Positions 30,333 to 37,513 of a stretch of DNA of 37,513 bases are shown piece after piece. The notes beneath the pieces were generated by a model, which was not told the origin of the DNA, did not search any database, and saw only the letters and a list, made by a program, of their open reading frames with translations. Origin of the DNA: Bacillota bacterium (GTDB lineage: Bacteria > Bacillota > Clostridia > Oscillospirales > Oscillospiraceae); the NCBI GenBank assembly GCA_029003235.1, contig JAQYBZ010000066.1, positions 1 to 37,513 of the forward strand, given 5' to 3'. Made by a program: the position numbers and the translations under genes. Every line of letters starts with the position of its first letter. Positions within the stretch are counted from its first letter, which is position 1.

Positions 30333-31688
30333 ATGGATAAAATCAAACCCAGAACCCTTTCCGGGTTTATGGAGCTGCTGCCTGCTCCCCAGATGCAGAT
30401 GGAGCAGTTTCTTGACGTGCTGCGGCGCACCTACAGTCTCTACGGCTTCACCCCTCTGGATACCCCGGCAGTGGAATCCGCCGAGATCCTGCTGGCCAAG
30501 GCCGGCGGCGAGACGGAAAAGCAGATCTACCGCTTCTCCAAGGGCGACAGCGATCTTTGCCTGCGCTTTGATCTGACGGTGCCTCTGGCAAAATATGTGG
30601 CGCTCCACGCCGCAGAGCTGAGCTTCCCCTTCCGCCGGTTCCAGATCGGCAAGGTCTACCGGGGCGAGCGCGCTCAGCGGGGGCGGTTCCGAGAGTTCTA
30701 TCAGGCGGACATTGACATCATCGGCGACGGCAAGCTGGACATCGCCAACGAGGCGGAGATTCCCGCCGTCATTTATACCACCTTTACAGAGCTTGGCCTG
30801 AGGCGCTTCCGTATCCGGGTCAACAACCGCAAGATTCTCAACGGCTTTTACGCCATGCTGGGTTTGTCAGAGCGGGCTGCCGACATCATGCGCACGGTGG
30901 ACAAGCTGGAGAAGCTGGGCGCGCAGAAGGTGCTGGCGCTGCTGACAGACGATCTGGGGCTTTCCGCCCAGGCGGGCGAGGAGATTCTGAAATTCATCTC
31001 CATTGCCGGCGACAACGCATCGGTTCTGGCCGCGCTGGAGCAATATCGCGGCAAAAATGAAGTCTTTGATACCGGTCTGGACGAACTTGGCACCGTGGTA
31101 AAATATCTGGGCGCTTTCGGTGTGCCTGAGGAATTCTTCGCGGTGGATCTGACCATCGCCCGGGGGCTGGATTACTATACCGGCACGGTCTATGAGACCA
31201 CCATGCTGGATCACCCGGAGCTCGGCTCCATCTGCTCCGGCGGCCGCTATGACAATCTGGCAGGCTATTACACCGACCGGGTGCTGCCCGGCGTGGGGAT
31301 TTCCATCGGTGTGACCCGTCTGTTTTATGTGCTGCAGGAGCAGGGCATGCTCAATCCGTCCCTGTCCACAGCCCCGGCAGACGTTCTGGTGTTGCCCATG
31401 ACGGAGGATCTCTCCGCTGCCGCCGCTGCCGCCACCTATCTGCGCCAGCAGGCGCTGCGCACCCAGTTGTATTGCGAGCAGAAGAAATTCAAGGCCAAAA
31501 TGCAGTATGCCGACCGGCTGGGCATTCCCTATGTGGTCTTTTTAGGCGAGGACGAGATCGCCGCCGGAAAGGTCTCGGTCAAGGACCTGTCCTCCGGCGA
31601 ACAGCAGCTTCTGCCCCTGCCTCAGGCCGCCGCTTTTATTCAGGCCGGCCTTGCCGCCCGCGGCGGCGGCTCCCTGATTCAGGAATAA
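30333..31688 (+). CDS. hisS: histidyl-tRNA synthetase
   Basis: 451-residue class II synthetase. Motif 2 region RRFQIGKVYRGERAQRGRFR (about residues 107-126), the histidine-binding signature LDYYTGTVYE, and motif 3 LPGVGISIGVTRLF are all visible; an anticodon-binding domain forms the last 100 residues. The start at ATG30333 gives seven bases after AAAGGA; the ATG two codons upstream abuts the SD. No T-box leader is seen. It is followed 29 bases later by aspS, the usual hisS-aspS order in Firmicutes. Confidence 0.98.
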   Translation: MDKIKPRTLSGFMELLPAPQMQMEQFLDVLRRTYSLYGFTPLDTPAVESAEILLAKAGGETEKQIYRFSKGDSDLCLRFDLTVPLAKYVALHAAELSFPFRRFQIGKVYRGERAQRGRFREFYQADIDIIGDGKLDIANEAEIPAVIYTTFTELGLRRFRIRVNNRKILNGFYAMLGLSERAADIMRTVDKLEKLGAQKVLALLTDDLGLSAQAGEEILKFISIAGDNASVLAALEQYRGKNEVFDTGLDELGTVVKYLGAFGVPEEFFAVDLTIARGLDYYTGTVYETTMLDHPELGSICSGGRYDNLAGYYTDRVLPGVGISIGVTRLFYVLQEQGMLNPSLSTAPADVLVLPMTEDLSAAAAAATYLRQQALRTQLYCEQKKFKAKMQYADRLGIPYVVFLGEDEIAAGKVSVKDLSSGEQQLLPLPQAAAFIQAGLAARGGGSLIQE

Positions 31689-31717
31689 AACATTTTAATA
31701 TAAAAAGAGGTACTTAT

Positions 31718-33496
31718 ATGTTCCAGAACAGAACGCACACCTGCGGCGAGCTTCGCCTGTCCGATGCCGGAAAGCACGTCCGCATCGCCGGTTGGATGGA
31801 AAATGTCCGCAATGTGGGCAGTAACTTCGCTTTTGTGGTGGTTCGGGATTTTTACGGCACCACACAGGTCGTCGTGCAGACCGAGGACATGATGAACGTC
31901 ATCAAGTCCCTCAACAAAGAATCCACCATCGCCGTAGAGGGCGTGGTGCGTGAGCGCGACTCCAAAAATCCCAAGCTCCCCACGGGAGAGGTGGAGATCG
32001 TCCCGGATAAAATCGAAGTGCTGGGGCGCTGTCAATACCGGGAGCTGCCCTTTGAGATCAACCGCAGCCGGGAGGCCGACGAGACCGTGCGGCTGAAATA
32101 CCGTTATCTCGATCTGCGCAATCCCGCCGTGAAAAACAACATCATCCTGCGCTGCAACGTCGTGGCCGCCCTGCGCAAGGCCATGACGGAACACGGTTTT
32201 CTGGAGATCACCACCCCCATCCTCACCGCCTCCTCTCCTGAGGGCGCCCGGGACTATCTGGTTCCGGCAAGAAAGCATCCCGGCAAGTTCTATGCCCTGC
32301 CGCAGGCGCCCCAGCAGTTCAAGCAACTGCTCATGACCGCCGGTTTTGACCGCTACTTCCAGATCGCCCCCTGCTTCCGGGACGAGGACGCCCGTGGCGA
32401 CCGCTCTCCCGGCGAGTTCTATCAGTTGGATATGGAGATGGCCTTTGCCTCTCAGGACGACGTGTTCGCCGTGCTGGAGGATGTGCTGCCTCCCATTTTC
32501 GCCAAATACGGCAAGTACAACATCGCCTCCACCGCTCCGTTCCGTCGCATTTCCTATAATGACGCCATGGAGCGTTACGGCTCCGACAAGCCTGACCTGC
32601 GCATCGACCTGCTGGTAGACGACATTACCTCTCTGGTGCAGGGCACGGACTTTGCGCCCTTCGCTCCGGGCAACACGGTCAAGGCCATTGTGGTGGAAGA
32701 CTGCGCCCTGGCCAGAAAGGCCATTGATAAGCTCTGCGCCGATGTGGAGGTGCAGGCCGGGCAGAAGCCCTACTGGTTCAAGGTGGACGAAAACGGCGAA
32801 TTTGCAGGGGGCATCGCCAAATTCCTGACCCCCAACAAAGAGGCCGTTACACAGAAGCTCAACCTGAAGCCCGGCTGTTTCGTGGGCGTCACCGCGGGCA
32901 AGAAGTCCGCCGCCCAGAAGACCGCAGGCGTTCTGCGCAACAAGCTGGGCGCGCTGGTGCCCGGCCACATGGACACGGAGCGCTACGAATTCTGCTGGAT
33001 CGTGGACTTCCCCATGTACGAAATCGGAGAGGAATCCGGTGAGCTGGAGTTCTGTCACAATCCTTTCTCCATGCCCAACGGCGGACTGGAGATCCTGCAA
33101 AAAGCGGCGCGGGGTGAGATCGATCCTCTGACCATCACCGCTTATCAGTACGATCTGGTGTGCAACGGCGTGGAGCTGTCCTCCGGCGCTGTGCGGAATC
33201 ACGATCCGGAGATCATGGTGGAAGCCTTCCAGCTTGTCCGTCTGGGCGAGGAGGACGTCAAGGCCAAATTCCCCGCCATGTACAACGCTTTCTGCTACGG
33301 TGCGCCGCCTCATGCGGGCATCGCCCCGGGCGTCGACCGCATGGTCATGCTTCTGGCCGGAGAGGACTCCATCCGGGAGATCATTCCTTTCCCCATGAAC
33401 AAGAACGCCCAGGACGTCATGATGGGCGCTCCCACCGCCGTGGAGCAGAAGCAGTTGGACGAAGTGCATATCGCCGTGGTGCAGGACGAGCTTTAA
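31718..33496 (+). CDS. aspS: aspartyl-tRNA synthetase
   Basis: 592-residue bacterial-type class II enzyme. It carries an N-terminal OB anticodon-binding domain (about residues 1-105), a catalytic core with motif 2 in PCFRDEDARGDRSPGEFYQL (about residues 215-234), a GAD insertion domain, and motif 3 HAGIAPGVDRMVMLL near the C-terminus. The motif-2 loop reads GEFYQLD where many bacterial enzymes have PEFTQID/TQLD, a small variation. ATG31718 follows AGAGG. No tatABC or gatCAB genes are nearby, so I cannot tell whether it is discriminating. Confidence 0.98.
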   Translation: MFQNRTHTCGELRLSDAGKHVRIAGWMENVRNVGSNFAFVVVRDFYGTTQVVVQTEDMMNVIKSLNKESTIAVEGVVRERDSKNPKLPTGEVEIVPDKIEVLGRCQYRELPFEINRSREADETVRLKYRYLDLRNPAVKNNIILRCNVVAALRKAMTEHGFLEITTPILTASSPEGARDYLVPARKHPGKFYALPQAPQQFKQLLMTAGFDRYFQIAPCFRDEDARGDRSPGEFYQLDMEMAFASQDDVFAVLEDVLPPIFAKYGKYNIASTAPFRRISYNDAMERYGSDKPDLRIDLLVDDITSLVQGTDFAPFAPGNTVKAIVVEDCALARKAIDKLCADVEVQAGQKPYWFKVDENGEFAGGIAKFLTPNKEAVTQKLNLKPGCFVGVTAGKKSAAQKTAGVLRNKLGALVPGHMDTERYEFCWIVDFPMYEIGEESGELEFCHNPFSMPNGGLEILQKAARGEIDPLTITAYQYDLVCNGVELSSGAVRNHDPEIMVEAFQLVRLGEEDVKAKFPAMYNAFCYGAPPHAGIAPGVDRMVMLLAGEDSIREIIPFPMNKNAQDVMMGAPTAVEQKQLDEVHIAVVQDEL

Positions 33497-33547
33497 GGCG
33501 CACCCTCCCACAGCCCATCTGCTTGAAATCAGCCCAAACAAAAAGCC

Positions 33548-33582
33548 GTCTGCCCTCCTTTGCCAAGGAGGGCAGACTTATT
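33548..33582 (+). terminator. terminator of hisS-aspS
   Basis: Perfect 13-bp stem (33548-33560/33565-33577) with TGCC loop and TTATT tail. Confidence 0.9.
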
Positions 33583-33596
33583 TGCAAAAGAAAAGA

Positions 33597-33623
33597 GGAC
33601 GGCAATTCTTAAAATTGCCGTCC
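33597..33623 (-). terminator. terminator of the tRNA-Gly gene
   Basis: 11-bp perfect stem, 5-base loop; on the minus strand the tail is TCTTTTCTTTT. It starts four bases after the tRNA CCA end. Confidence 0.9.
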
Positions 33624-33627
33624 TGCA

Positions 33628-33701
<74 letters not shown>

Positions 33702-33710
33702 GTTACCATG

Positions 33711-33739
33711 AGTATAGCAGACCCGGCGGAAAAATTCAA
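33711..33739 (-). promoter_or_regulatory. promoter of tRNA-Gly
   Basis: Minus strand TTGAAT (33739-33734), 17-base spacer, TATACT (33716-33711), ten bases before the mature 5' end. Confidence 0.8.
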
Positions 33740-33810
33740 TAGAAAAATTGCGCCGCCGGGAGATTTCTCCCCGGAAAGAGACGCAGTTTTGGAAAACCGC
33801 GCAAAAGCAG

Positions 33811-33839
33811 TTGTGGGATTTTGAAAAATGTGATACACT
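33811..33839 (+). promoter_or_regulatory. promoter of the queH operon
   Basis: TTGTGG at 33811-33816, 17-base spacer, TACACT at 33834-33839. No other promoter is obvious between here and 37282, so the four genes are probably one transcript. Confidence 0.65.
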
Positions 33840-33867
33840 GTTTTTAATAAAAAGGAGCGCCTTGTCT

Positions 33868-34413
33868 ATGAAAACACTTTTGCATATCTGCTGTGCCCCC
33901 TGTTCCAATATGTGCATCCAGAGTCTTCGGGAGGAGGGCATAGAAGTCACGGGCTTTTGGTATAATCCCAACATCCACCCCTTCACCGAATACCGCGCCC
34001 GGCGCAACTGTCTGCGGGAATACGCCCAGACCATTGATCTGCCCCTCATAGAGCAGAACGACTACGGCCTGCGCCCCTTTGTGCGCGCCGTGGCTGAGGA
34101 CATCCCCAACCGCTGCGTCAAATGTTATGAAATGCGCCTGTTCCGCGCCGCAGTCGTCGCCCGGGAGCAGGGCTTTGACAGCTTTACCTCCAGCCTGTTT
34201 ATCTCTCCCTATCAGAAGCACGAGCTTATGTGTCAGGTGGCACAGCGTGCCGCCGAAGCAAACGGCGTCCAGTTTCTCTACCGGGATTTCCGTCCGCTGT
34301 TTCGGCAGGGGCAGGAGCGCGCCCGGGAACTGGGCTTTTATATGCAGAAATACTGCGGCTGCGTCTTTTCCGAGGAAGAGCGTTATCTCAAAGCCAGCAG
34401 AATTCTTCCCTGA
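33868..34413 (+). CDS. queH: epoxyqueuosine reductase QueH (DUF208)
   Basis: 181-residue Fe-S protein that reduces epoxyqueuosine to queuosine in tRNA, the cobalamin-free alternative to QueG. The start LLHICCAPCSNMC (residues 4-16) gives the leading Cys pair and CxxC, CVKC at about residues 90-93 and YCGCVF near the end provide further Cys ligands, and PYQKHELM is also typical. ATG33868 has AAGGAG ten bases upstream; a TTG two codons earlier is possible. Other queuosine genes are absent from the window, so the cell may salvage precursors or encode them elsewhere. Confidence 0.92.
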   Translation: MKTLLHICCAPCSNMCIQSLREEGIEVTGFWYNPNIHPFTEYRARRNCLREYAQTIDLPLIEQNDYGLRPFVRAVAEDIPNRCVKCYEMRLFRAAVVAREQGFDSFTSSLFISPYQKHELMCQVAQRAAEANGVQFLYRDFRPLFRQGQERARELGFYMQKYCGCVFSEEERYLKASRILP

Positions 34414-34445
34414 GCCAGCGCCTGGGAAAGAGGATCGGGGTTTTT

Positions 34446-35321
34446 ATGACAGAAAAATTTATTCGCACCCAACTGAAAAAGATGCAGTCTCGCATGGATA
34501 ACGAGCCCATTTCCGTGGAGCGCAAGGGGCAGGAGCTGCTGGGCAGGATTCTGCAAATGCTCCCCCGGGAGGATCTGCAGAACACGGAGATGGAACTGCC
34601 GCGCTGCCGCGCCGCCATGATCCGTCCCAAGACGCCCGACTGTGACGGCGCTGTGCTGTATCTCCACGGGGGCGGCTATTGCTGCGGCGATCTGGCCTAC
34701 GCCAAGGGCTTTGGCTCCGTGCTGGCCGCCCAGTCCAACTGCCGGGTCTTCTGCCCGGCCTACCGCCTCGCGCCGGAGCATCCCTTCCCGGCGGCGCTGG
34801 ACGACGCCATGGACGCCTACCGCTTTCTGCTCGCGTCCTTTGCACCGGAAAAGCTGGTGCTGGCGGGAGAATCCGCAGGCGGCGGACTGATCTACTGCCT
34901 GTGCCTGCGGCTGAAACAGGAGGGACTTCCCCTGCCCGGCGGTCTTGTGGGAATCTCTCCCTGGAGCGACCTCACCGGTTCCGGCCTCTCCTACCGGACA
35001 AATGCAGCCGTGGATCCCTCCATGACGCCCCAGCGCCTGCGCCACTATGCTTCGTTGTACACCGACTGTCCGGAGGCGCCTCTGGCCTCCCCTCTGTTTG
35101 GCGATCTGCGCCAGATGCCCGAAAGCCTGCTCTTTGCCGGTGGAGACGAGATCATGCTGGACGACGCCGTGACCCTCCACGGCAGGCTCCTTGCCGCCGG
35201 ATGCCGCAGCACCCTGACTGTGGCGCCGGGTCTGTGGCACGCCTATGTGCTCTACGGTCTGAAAGAGCGCAAGCAGGATCTGACCGACATTGCCGCTTTT
35301 ATCCGGAGGATCGCAAAATGA
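34446..35321 (+). CDS. alpha/beta hydrolase of the hormone-sensitive-lipase family
   Basis: 291 residues. The oxyanion-hole motif HGGGY (about residues 74-78) and the nucleophile GESAGGG (about residues 142-148) define the HSL group of carboxylesterases; Asp and His of the triad fit FAGGDEIMLDD and LWHAYVL near the end. There is no signal peptide, so it acts in the cytosol. ATG34446 has AGAGGA upstream at a rather long spacing. It follows queH by 32 bases and overlaps the next gene by 4 (ATGA), which couples it to the acyltransferase rather than to queH in function. Substrate unknown. Confidence 0.88.
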   Translation: MTEKFIRTQLKKMQSRMDNEPISVERKGQELLGRILQMLPREDLQNTEMELPRCRAAMIRPKTPDCDGAVLYLHGGGYCCGDLAYAKGFGSVLAAQSNCRVFCPAYRLAPEHPFPAALDDAMDAYRFLLASFAPEKLVLAGESAGGGLIYCLCLRLKQEGLPLPGGLVGISPWSDLTGSGLSYRTNAAVDPSMTPQRLRHYASLYTDCPEAPLASPLFGDLRQMPESLLFAGGDEIMLDDAVTLHGRLLAAGCRSTLTVAPGLWHAYVLYGLKERKQDLTDIAAFIRRIAK

Positions 35322-36586
35322 GCAAGCTATGGCTGCGGCTGGACAACGCCGCGCTGATCTTCCCTGCCGTGCGGCGTAAGGGCTGGTCCAATGTGTTCCG
35401 CCTTTCCGCCACGCTGACAGAAGAAATCGACCCGCTGCTCCTGCAGCAGGCCGTCAACGCCCTGAAGCCCCGGTTCCCGTCCATGTATGTGCGCCTGCGC
35501 ACCGGGCTGTTCTGGTATTATCTGGAGGAAGCTGCCGCTCCCGCCGTCCGGCAGGATTACGCCTATCCTCTGGCCTATATGGGGCAGAAAGAGCTGCGCA
35601 CCTGCTGCCTGCGGGTACTGTATTACCGGCAGCGCATCGCCGTGGAATTCTTCCACTCTCTGACCGACGGCACCGGCGGCTCTGTCTATCTGCGTTCCCT
35701 GGTGGCGGAGTATGTCCGCCTGAAATACGGCGCAGCGATCCCTGCCACCGACGGCGTTTTGTCTCCGGAGGAAGCCCCCAGACCGGAGGAGCTGGAAGAC
35801 AGCTTTCTGCGCTACGCCAGCAAATACGCCCTTAGCCGTAAGGAGCCCGACGCCATGCGCCTGAGCGGTACGCCGGAGCCCGACGGATTTCTCCATCTCA
35901 TCACCGGCGTGGTTCCCACCTCGGCGCTGCTGGACGCGGCGCATGCCCATCAGTCCACGGTCACCGTGTTTCTGGCCGCCGTTATGGCGCAGGTAATTCT
36001 GGAAATGCAGGCCGAGCGCACGCCCCTCACCCGGCAGAAGCCCGTTAAGATCACCGTACCCGTGAATCTGCGCCAGCTCTACGGCAGCCGCACCCTGCGC
36101 AATTTCGCTCTGACCCTCAATCCCGGGGTAGACCCCCGGCTGGGCAGCTATACGCTGGACGAGCTGTGCCGCGCCATTGCCGGCCAGCTTGCCGCCGAAG
36201 CCACTCCCCAGCAGATGGCGGGCCGCATGGCCGCCAACGTCAATCCCCAAAAACTGCCGCTGCTGAAAATCGCCCCCCTGTTTATCAAGAACATCGCCCT
36301 GCGCATGGTTTATGCCTCCGTGGGCGAACGCAAGGGTTGCCTGAACATCTCCAATCTGGGCAGGCTGACCCTGCCGGAAGCCCTGCACCCCTATGTGCAG
36401 CGGCTGGAATTTATCATCGGTGTGCAGGCCACCTATCCCAACAACTGCTCCGTGGCCACGCTTGGGGAGACCACCTGCATCAACATGATCCGTAACATCC
36501 GGGAAGCCTCCCTGGAACAGCGGTTTTTCTCCCGTCTGGTAGAGCTGGGGATCCCCGTCACCATCGAAAGCAACAAAAGAAGGTAA
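35318..36586 (+). CDS. condensation-like acyltransferase (alcohol acetyltransferase/PapA fold)
   Basis: 422 residues. The segment FFHSLTDGTGG at about residues 111-121 is a variant of the HHxxxDG active site of chloramphenicol-acetyltransferase/condensation enzymes, with the first His replaced by Phe. The C-terminal half has VPVNLRQLYGSRTLRNF and LNISNLGRL, matching the DFGWG-side region loosely. Such enzymes transfer acyl groups to hydroxyl or amino groups. Relatives in clostridia are labelled alcohol acetyltransferase without proof. It overlaps the hydrolase by 4 bases and precedes the zinc-ribbon membrane protein by 6, so a joint ester-making and ester-cleaving or lipid-modifying role is plausible inference. 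Confidence 0.78.
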   Translation: MSKLWLRLDNAALIFPAVRRKGWSNVFRLSATLTEEIDPLLLQQAVNALKPRFPSMYVRLRTGLFWYYLEEAAAPAVRQDYAYPLAYMGQKELRTCCLRVLYYRQRIAVEFFHSLTDGTGGSVYLRSLVAEYVRLKYGAAIPATDGVLSPEEAPRPEELEDSFLRYASKYALSRKEPDAMRLSGTPEPDGFLHLITGVVPTSALLDAAHAHQSTVTVFLAAVMAQVILEMQAERTPLTRQKPVKITVPVNLRQLYGSRTLRNFALTLNPGVDPRLGSYTLDELCRAIAGQLAAEATPQQMAGRMAANVNPQKLPLLKIAPLFIKNIALRMVYASVGERKGCLNISNLGRLTLPEALHPYVQRLEFIIGVQATYPNNCSVATLGETTCINMIRNIREASLEQRFFSRLVELGIPVTIESNKRR

Positions 36587-36592
36587 GGAACT

Positions 36593-37282
36593 ATGTATTG
36601 TGTAAAATGCGGCGTGCGTCTGCAGGAAGGCGTCGAGCGCTGTCCTCTGTGCGATACGCCCGTGTGGCGGCCGGAGGAGCCGGCAAAGGAACCGAAAAAT
36701 TATTCCGCCCGCTACCCCAAAGCCCCGGCCAGCAGCCGGATCCCGGTGCTGGCTTTTTTGACCGTGGGTCTCGTTGCCGTGTGCCTGTCCGCTTTGATCT
36801 TCTGTCTGAGCACCTATCACGCGGTGAGCTGGTCGGGTTATGTCATGCTGGGCATTGCGGTACTGTACTGTATTACTCTGCTGCCTTTGTGGTTCGACAA
36901 CCCCCATCCCATGATCTTCGTTCCTCTTGGCTTTGTCAGCGTCTGCGGGTATCTGCTCTATATCTGCCTGTACAACGGCGGAAGATGGTTTTTGTCCTTC
37001 GCCTTTCCCATTGTGATGATTACCGGCGCCATCACCACGGCGACCATTGCCCTGTTTCGCTATGTCAAGCGGGGCAAGCTGTTTATTACCGGGGGTCTGC
37101 TCATCGTCATCGGCTGCAGCTCCATGCTGCTGGAAATGTTTGAGCATATCACCTTCGGCACCAAAATGTTCACCTGGTCTCTGTACCCGGTCAGCGCCTT
37201 TTCCGCTTTCGGCCTGTTTTTAATCCTGGCCGGTGCTATACGGCCTTTGCGGGATTATCTGTCGCGGAAATTCTTCCTTTGA
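36593..37282 (+). CDS. zinc-ribbon membrane protein (DUF6320-like)
   Basis: 229 residues. It opens with a zinc ribbon: Cys3, Cys6, Cys17, Cys20 (CVKCG and CPLCD), then a linker of about 30 residues and six membrane helices (about residues 52-75, 83-103, 109-129, 133-157, 163-183 and 192-214). This resembles the family I know as DUF6320, which often follows an acyltransferase like the one here; the name is from memory. ATG36593 has AAGGAA upstream. It is the last gene of the operon and its end is 6 bases from a convergent HAD gene, with no terminator visible. Function unknown. Confidence 0.75.
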   Translation: MYCVKCGVRLQEGVERCPLCDTPVWRPEEPAKEPKNYSARYPKAPASSRIPVLAFLTVGLVAVCLSALIFCLSTYHAVSWSGYVMLGIAVLYCITLLPLWFDNPHPMIFVPLGFVSVCGYLLYICLYNGGRWFLSFAFPIVMITGAITTATIALFRYVKRGKLFITGGLLIVIGCSSMLLEMFEHITFGTKMFTWSLYPVSAFSAFGLFLILAGAIRPLRDYLSRKFFL

Positions 37283-37288
37283 CCGCCC

Positions 37289-37513
37289 TCAGAGCAGCGC
37301 CTCCAACTGGCGGATGGCCGACGCCACCGCCCCCTGGGCGCAGGGTACGGTTTGGCGGAACCCCATGGCGGCCACGGCCTGCTCGCAGTCCGCAGGGACA
37401 AAGGCGTAGTCCGCCTGACGCAGCATACTCACATCGTTCAGAGCGTCTCCTGCACAGACCAGAACCGGTCTGTGCAGTTTTTCTGCCAGCGCCCGGGCGG
37501 CGCGTCCCTTGGA
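37289..37513 (-). CDS. HAD-superfamily Cof-type hydrolase, C-terminal part
   Basis: Only the last 74 residues are inside the window; the gene continues past the right edge. The visible part reads SKGRAARALAEKL, then CAGDALNDVSMLRQADYAFVPA, the HAD motif III/IV pattern (Lys before, GDxxND with the two metal-binding Asp residues) of Cof/YidA subclass IIB sugar-phosphate or nucleotide phosphatases. It ends with TGA at 37291-37289. Substrate unknown. Confidence 0.88.
   Translation of the reverse strand, partial: SKGRAARALAEKLHRPVLVCAGDALNDVSMLRQADYAFVPADCEQAVAAMGFRQTVPCAQGAVASAIRQLEALL

Noticed and set aside
31679-33541. 620-codon minus frame opposite aspS
   Set aside because: Antisense shadow of aspS, no SD or motif.
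35327-37147. 606-codon minus frame opposite the acyltransferase and zinc-ribbon genes
   Set aside because: Antisense shadow; both plus-strand genes have SDs, overlaps and motifs.

Overview
The window looks like chromosomal DNA from a spore-forming, anaerobic clostridium of the Oscillospiraceae/Ruminococcaceae kind. It is GC-rich by eye. It carries the sporulation block yabP-yabQ-divIC-yabR, a SpoVB-like flippase, a SAM-I riboswitch, a two-gene sufC-sufB set and many strong Shine-Dalgarno sites with TTG or GTG starts. The organism assignment is inference from gene content, not from a search.

Layout. 1-5258 (+): HD-domain protein, metG, an intergenic stretch with hairpins, then hpt overlapping a CofE-like ligase. 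5246-10347 (-): M20 amidohydrolase, then dus-ECF sigma-anti-sigma-M23 peptidase read from one promoter. 10519-12652 (+): sufC-sufB-rlmH, tightly overlapped, closed by a strong terminator. 13003-13872 (-): DegV. 14358-16830 (+): M29 aminopeptidase and a CapA-like phosphoesterase. 16962-21644 (-): mgtE with a long structured leader, then a rhomboid-like protein-rsmE-SpoVB-like operon. 21771-26480 (+): ahcY and metK, the two ends of the SAM cycle, split by an AT-rich island (about 23040-25115) holding an HTH/DUF2975 pair with its own palindromic operator and the decayed ends of mobile-element genes. 26547-28902 (-): SDR oxidoreductase and the yabP-yabQ-divIC-S1 cluster. 29088-33496 (+): MinD-like ATPase, mgsA, hisS, aspS. 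33628-33701 (-): tRNA-Gly(CCC). 33868-37282 (+): queH followed by an alpha/beta hydrolase, a condensation-like acyltransferase and a zinc-ribbon membrane protein. 37289-37513 (-): end of a HAD hydrolase cut by the window edge.

The genes are mostly housekeeping: translation (metG, hisS, aspS, tRNA, dus, rlmH, rsmE, queH), Fe-S assembly, the methyl cycle, Mg2+ transport, division and sporulation. The signals most worth following are regulatory: the mgtE leader (stem set with a GGGAGUAG segment, a 27-codon ORF and an SD-masking hairpin), a two-state SD hairpin before the SDR gene, an SD-containing inverted repeat before the SpoVB-like gene, an apparent AUC start for dus, a recurring TTGCAA -35 element, and the operator of the HTH/DUF2975 pair. 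The hydrolase-acyltransferase-zinc-ribbon trio after queH is the best candidate for an undescribed biochemical module. No CRISPR array, rRNA or complete insertion sequence was seen.
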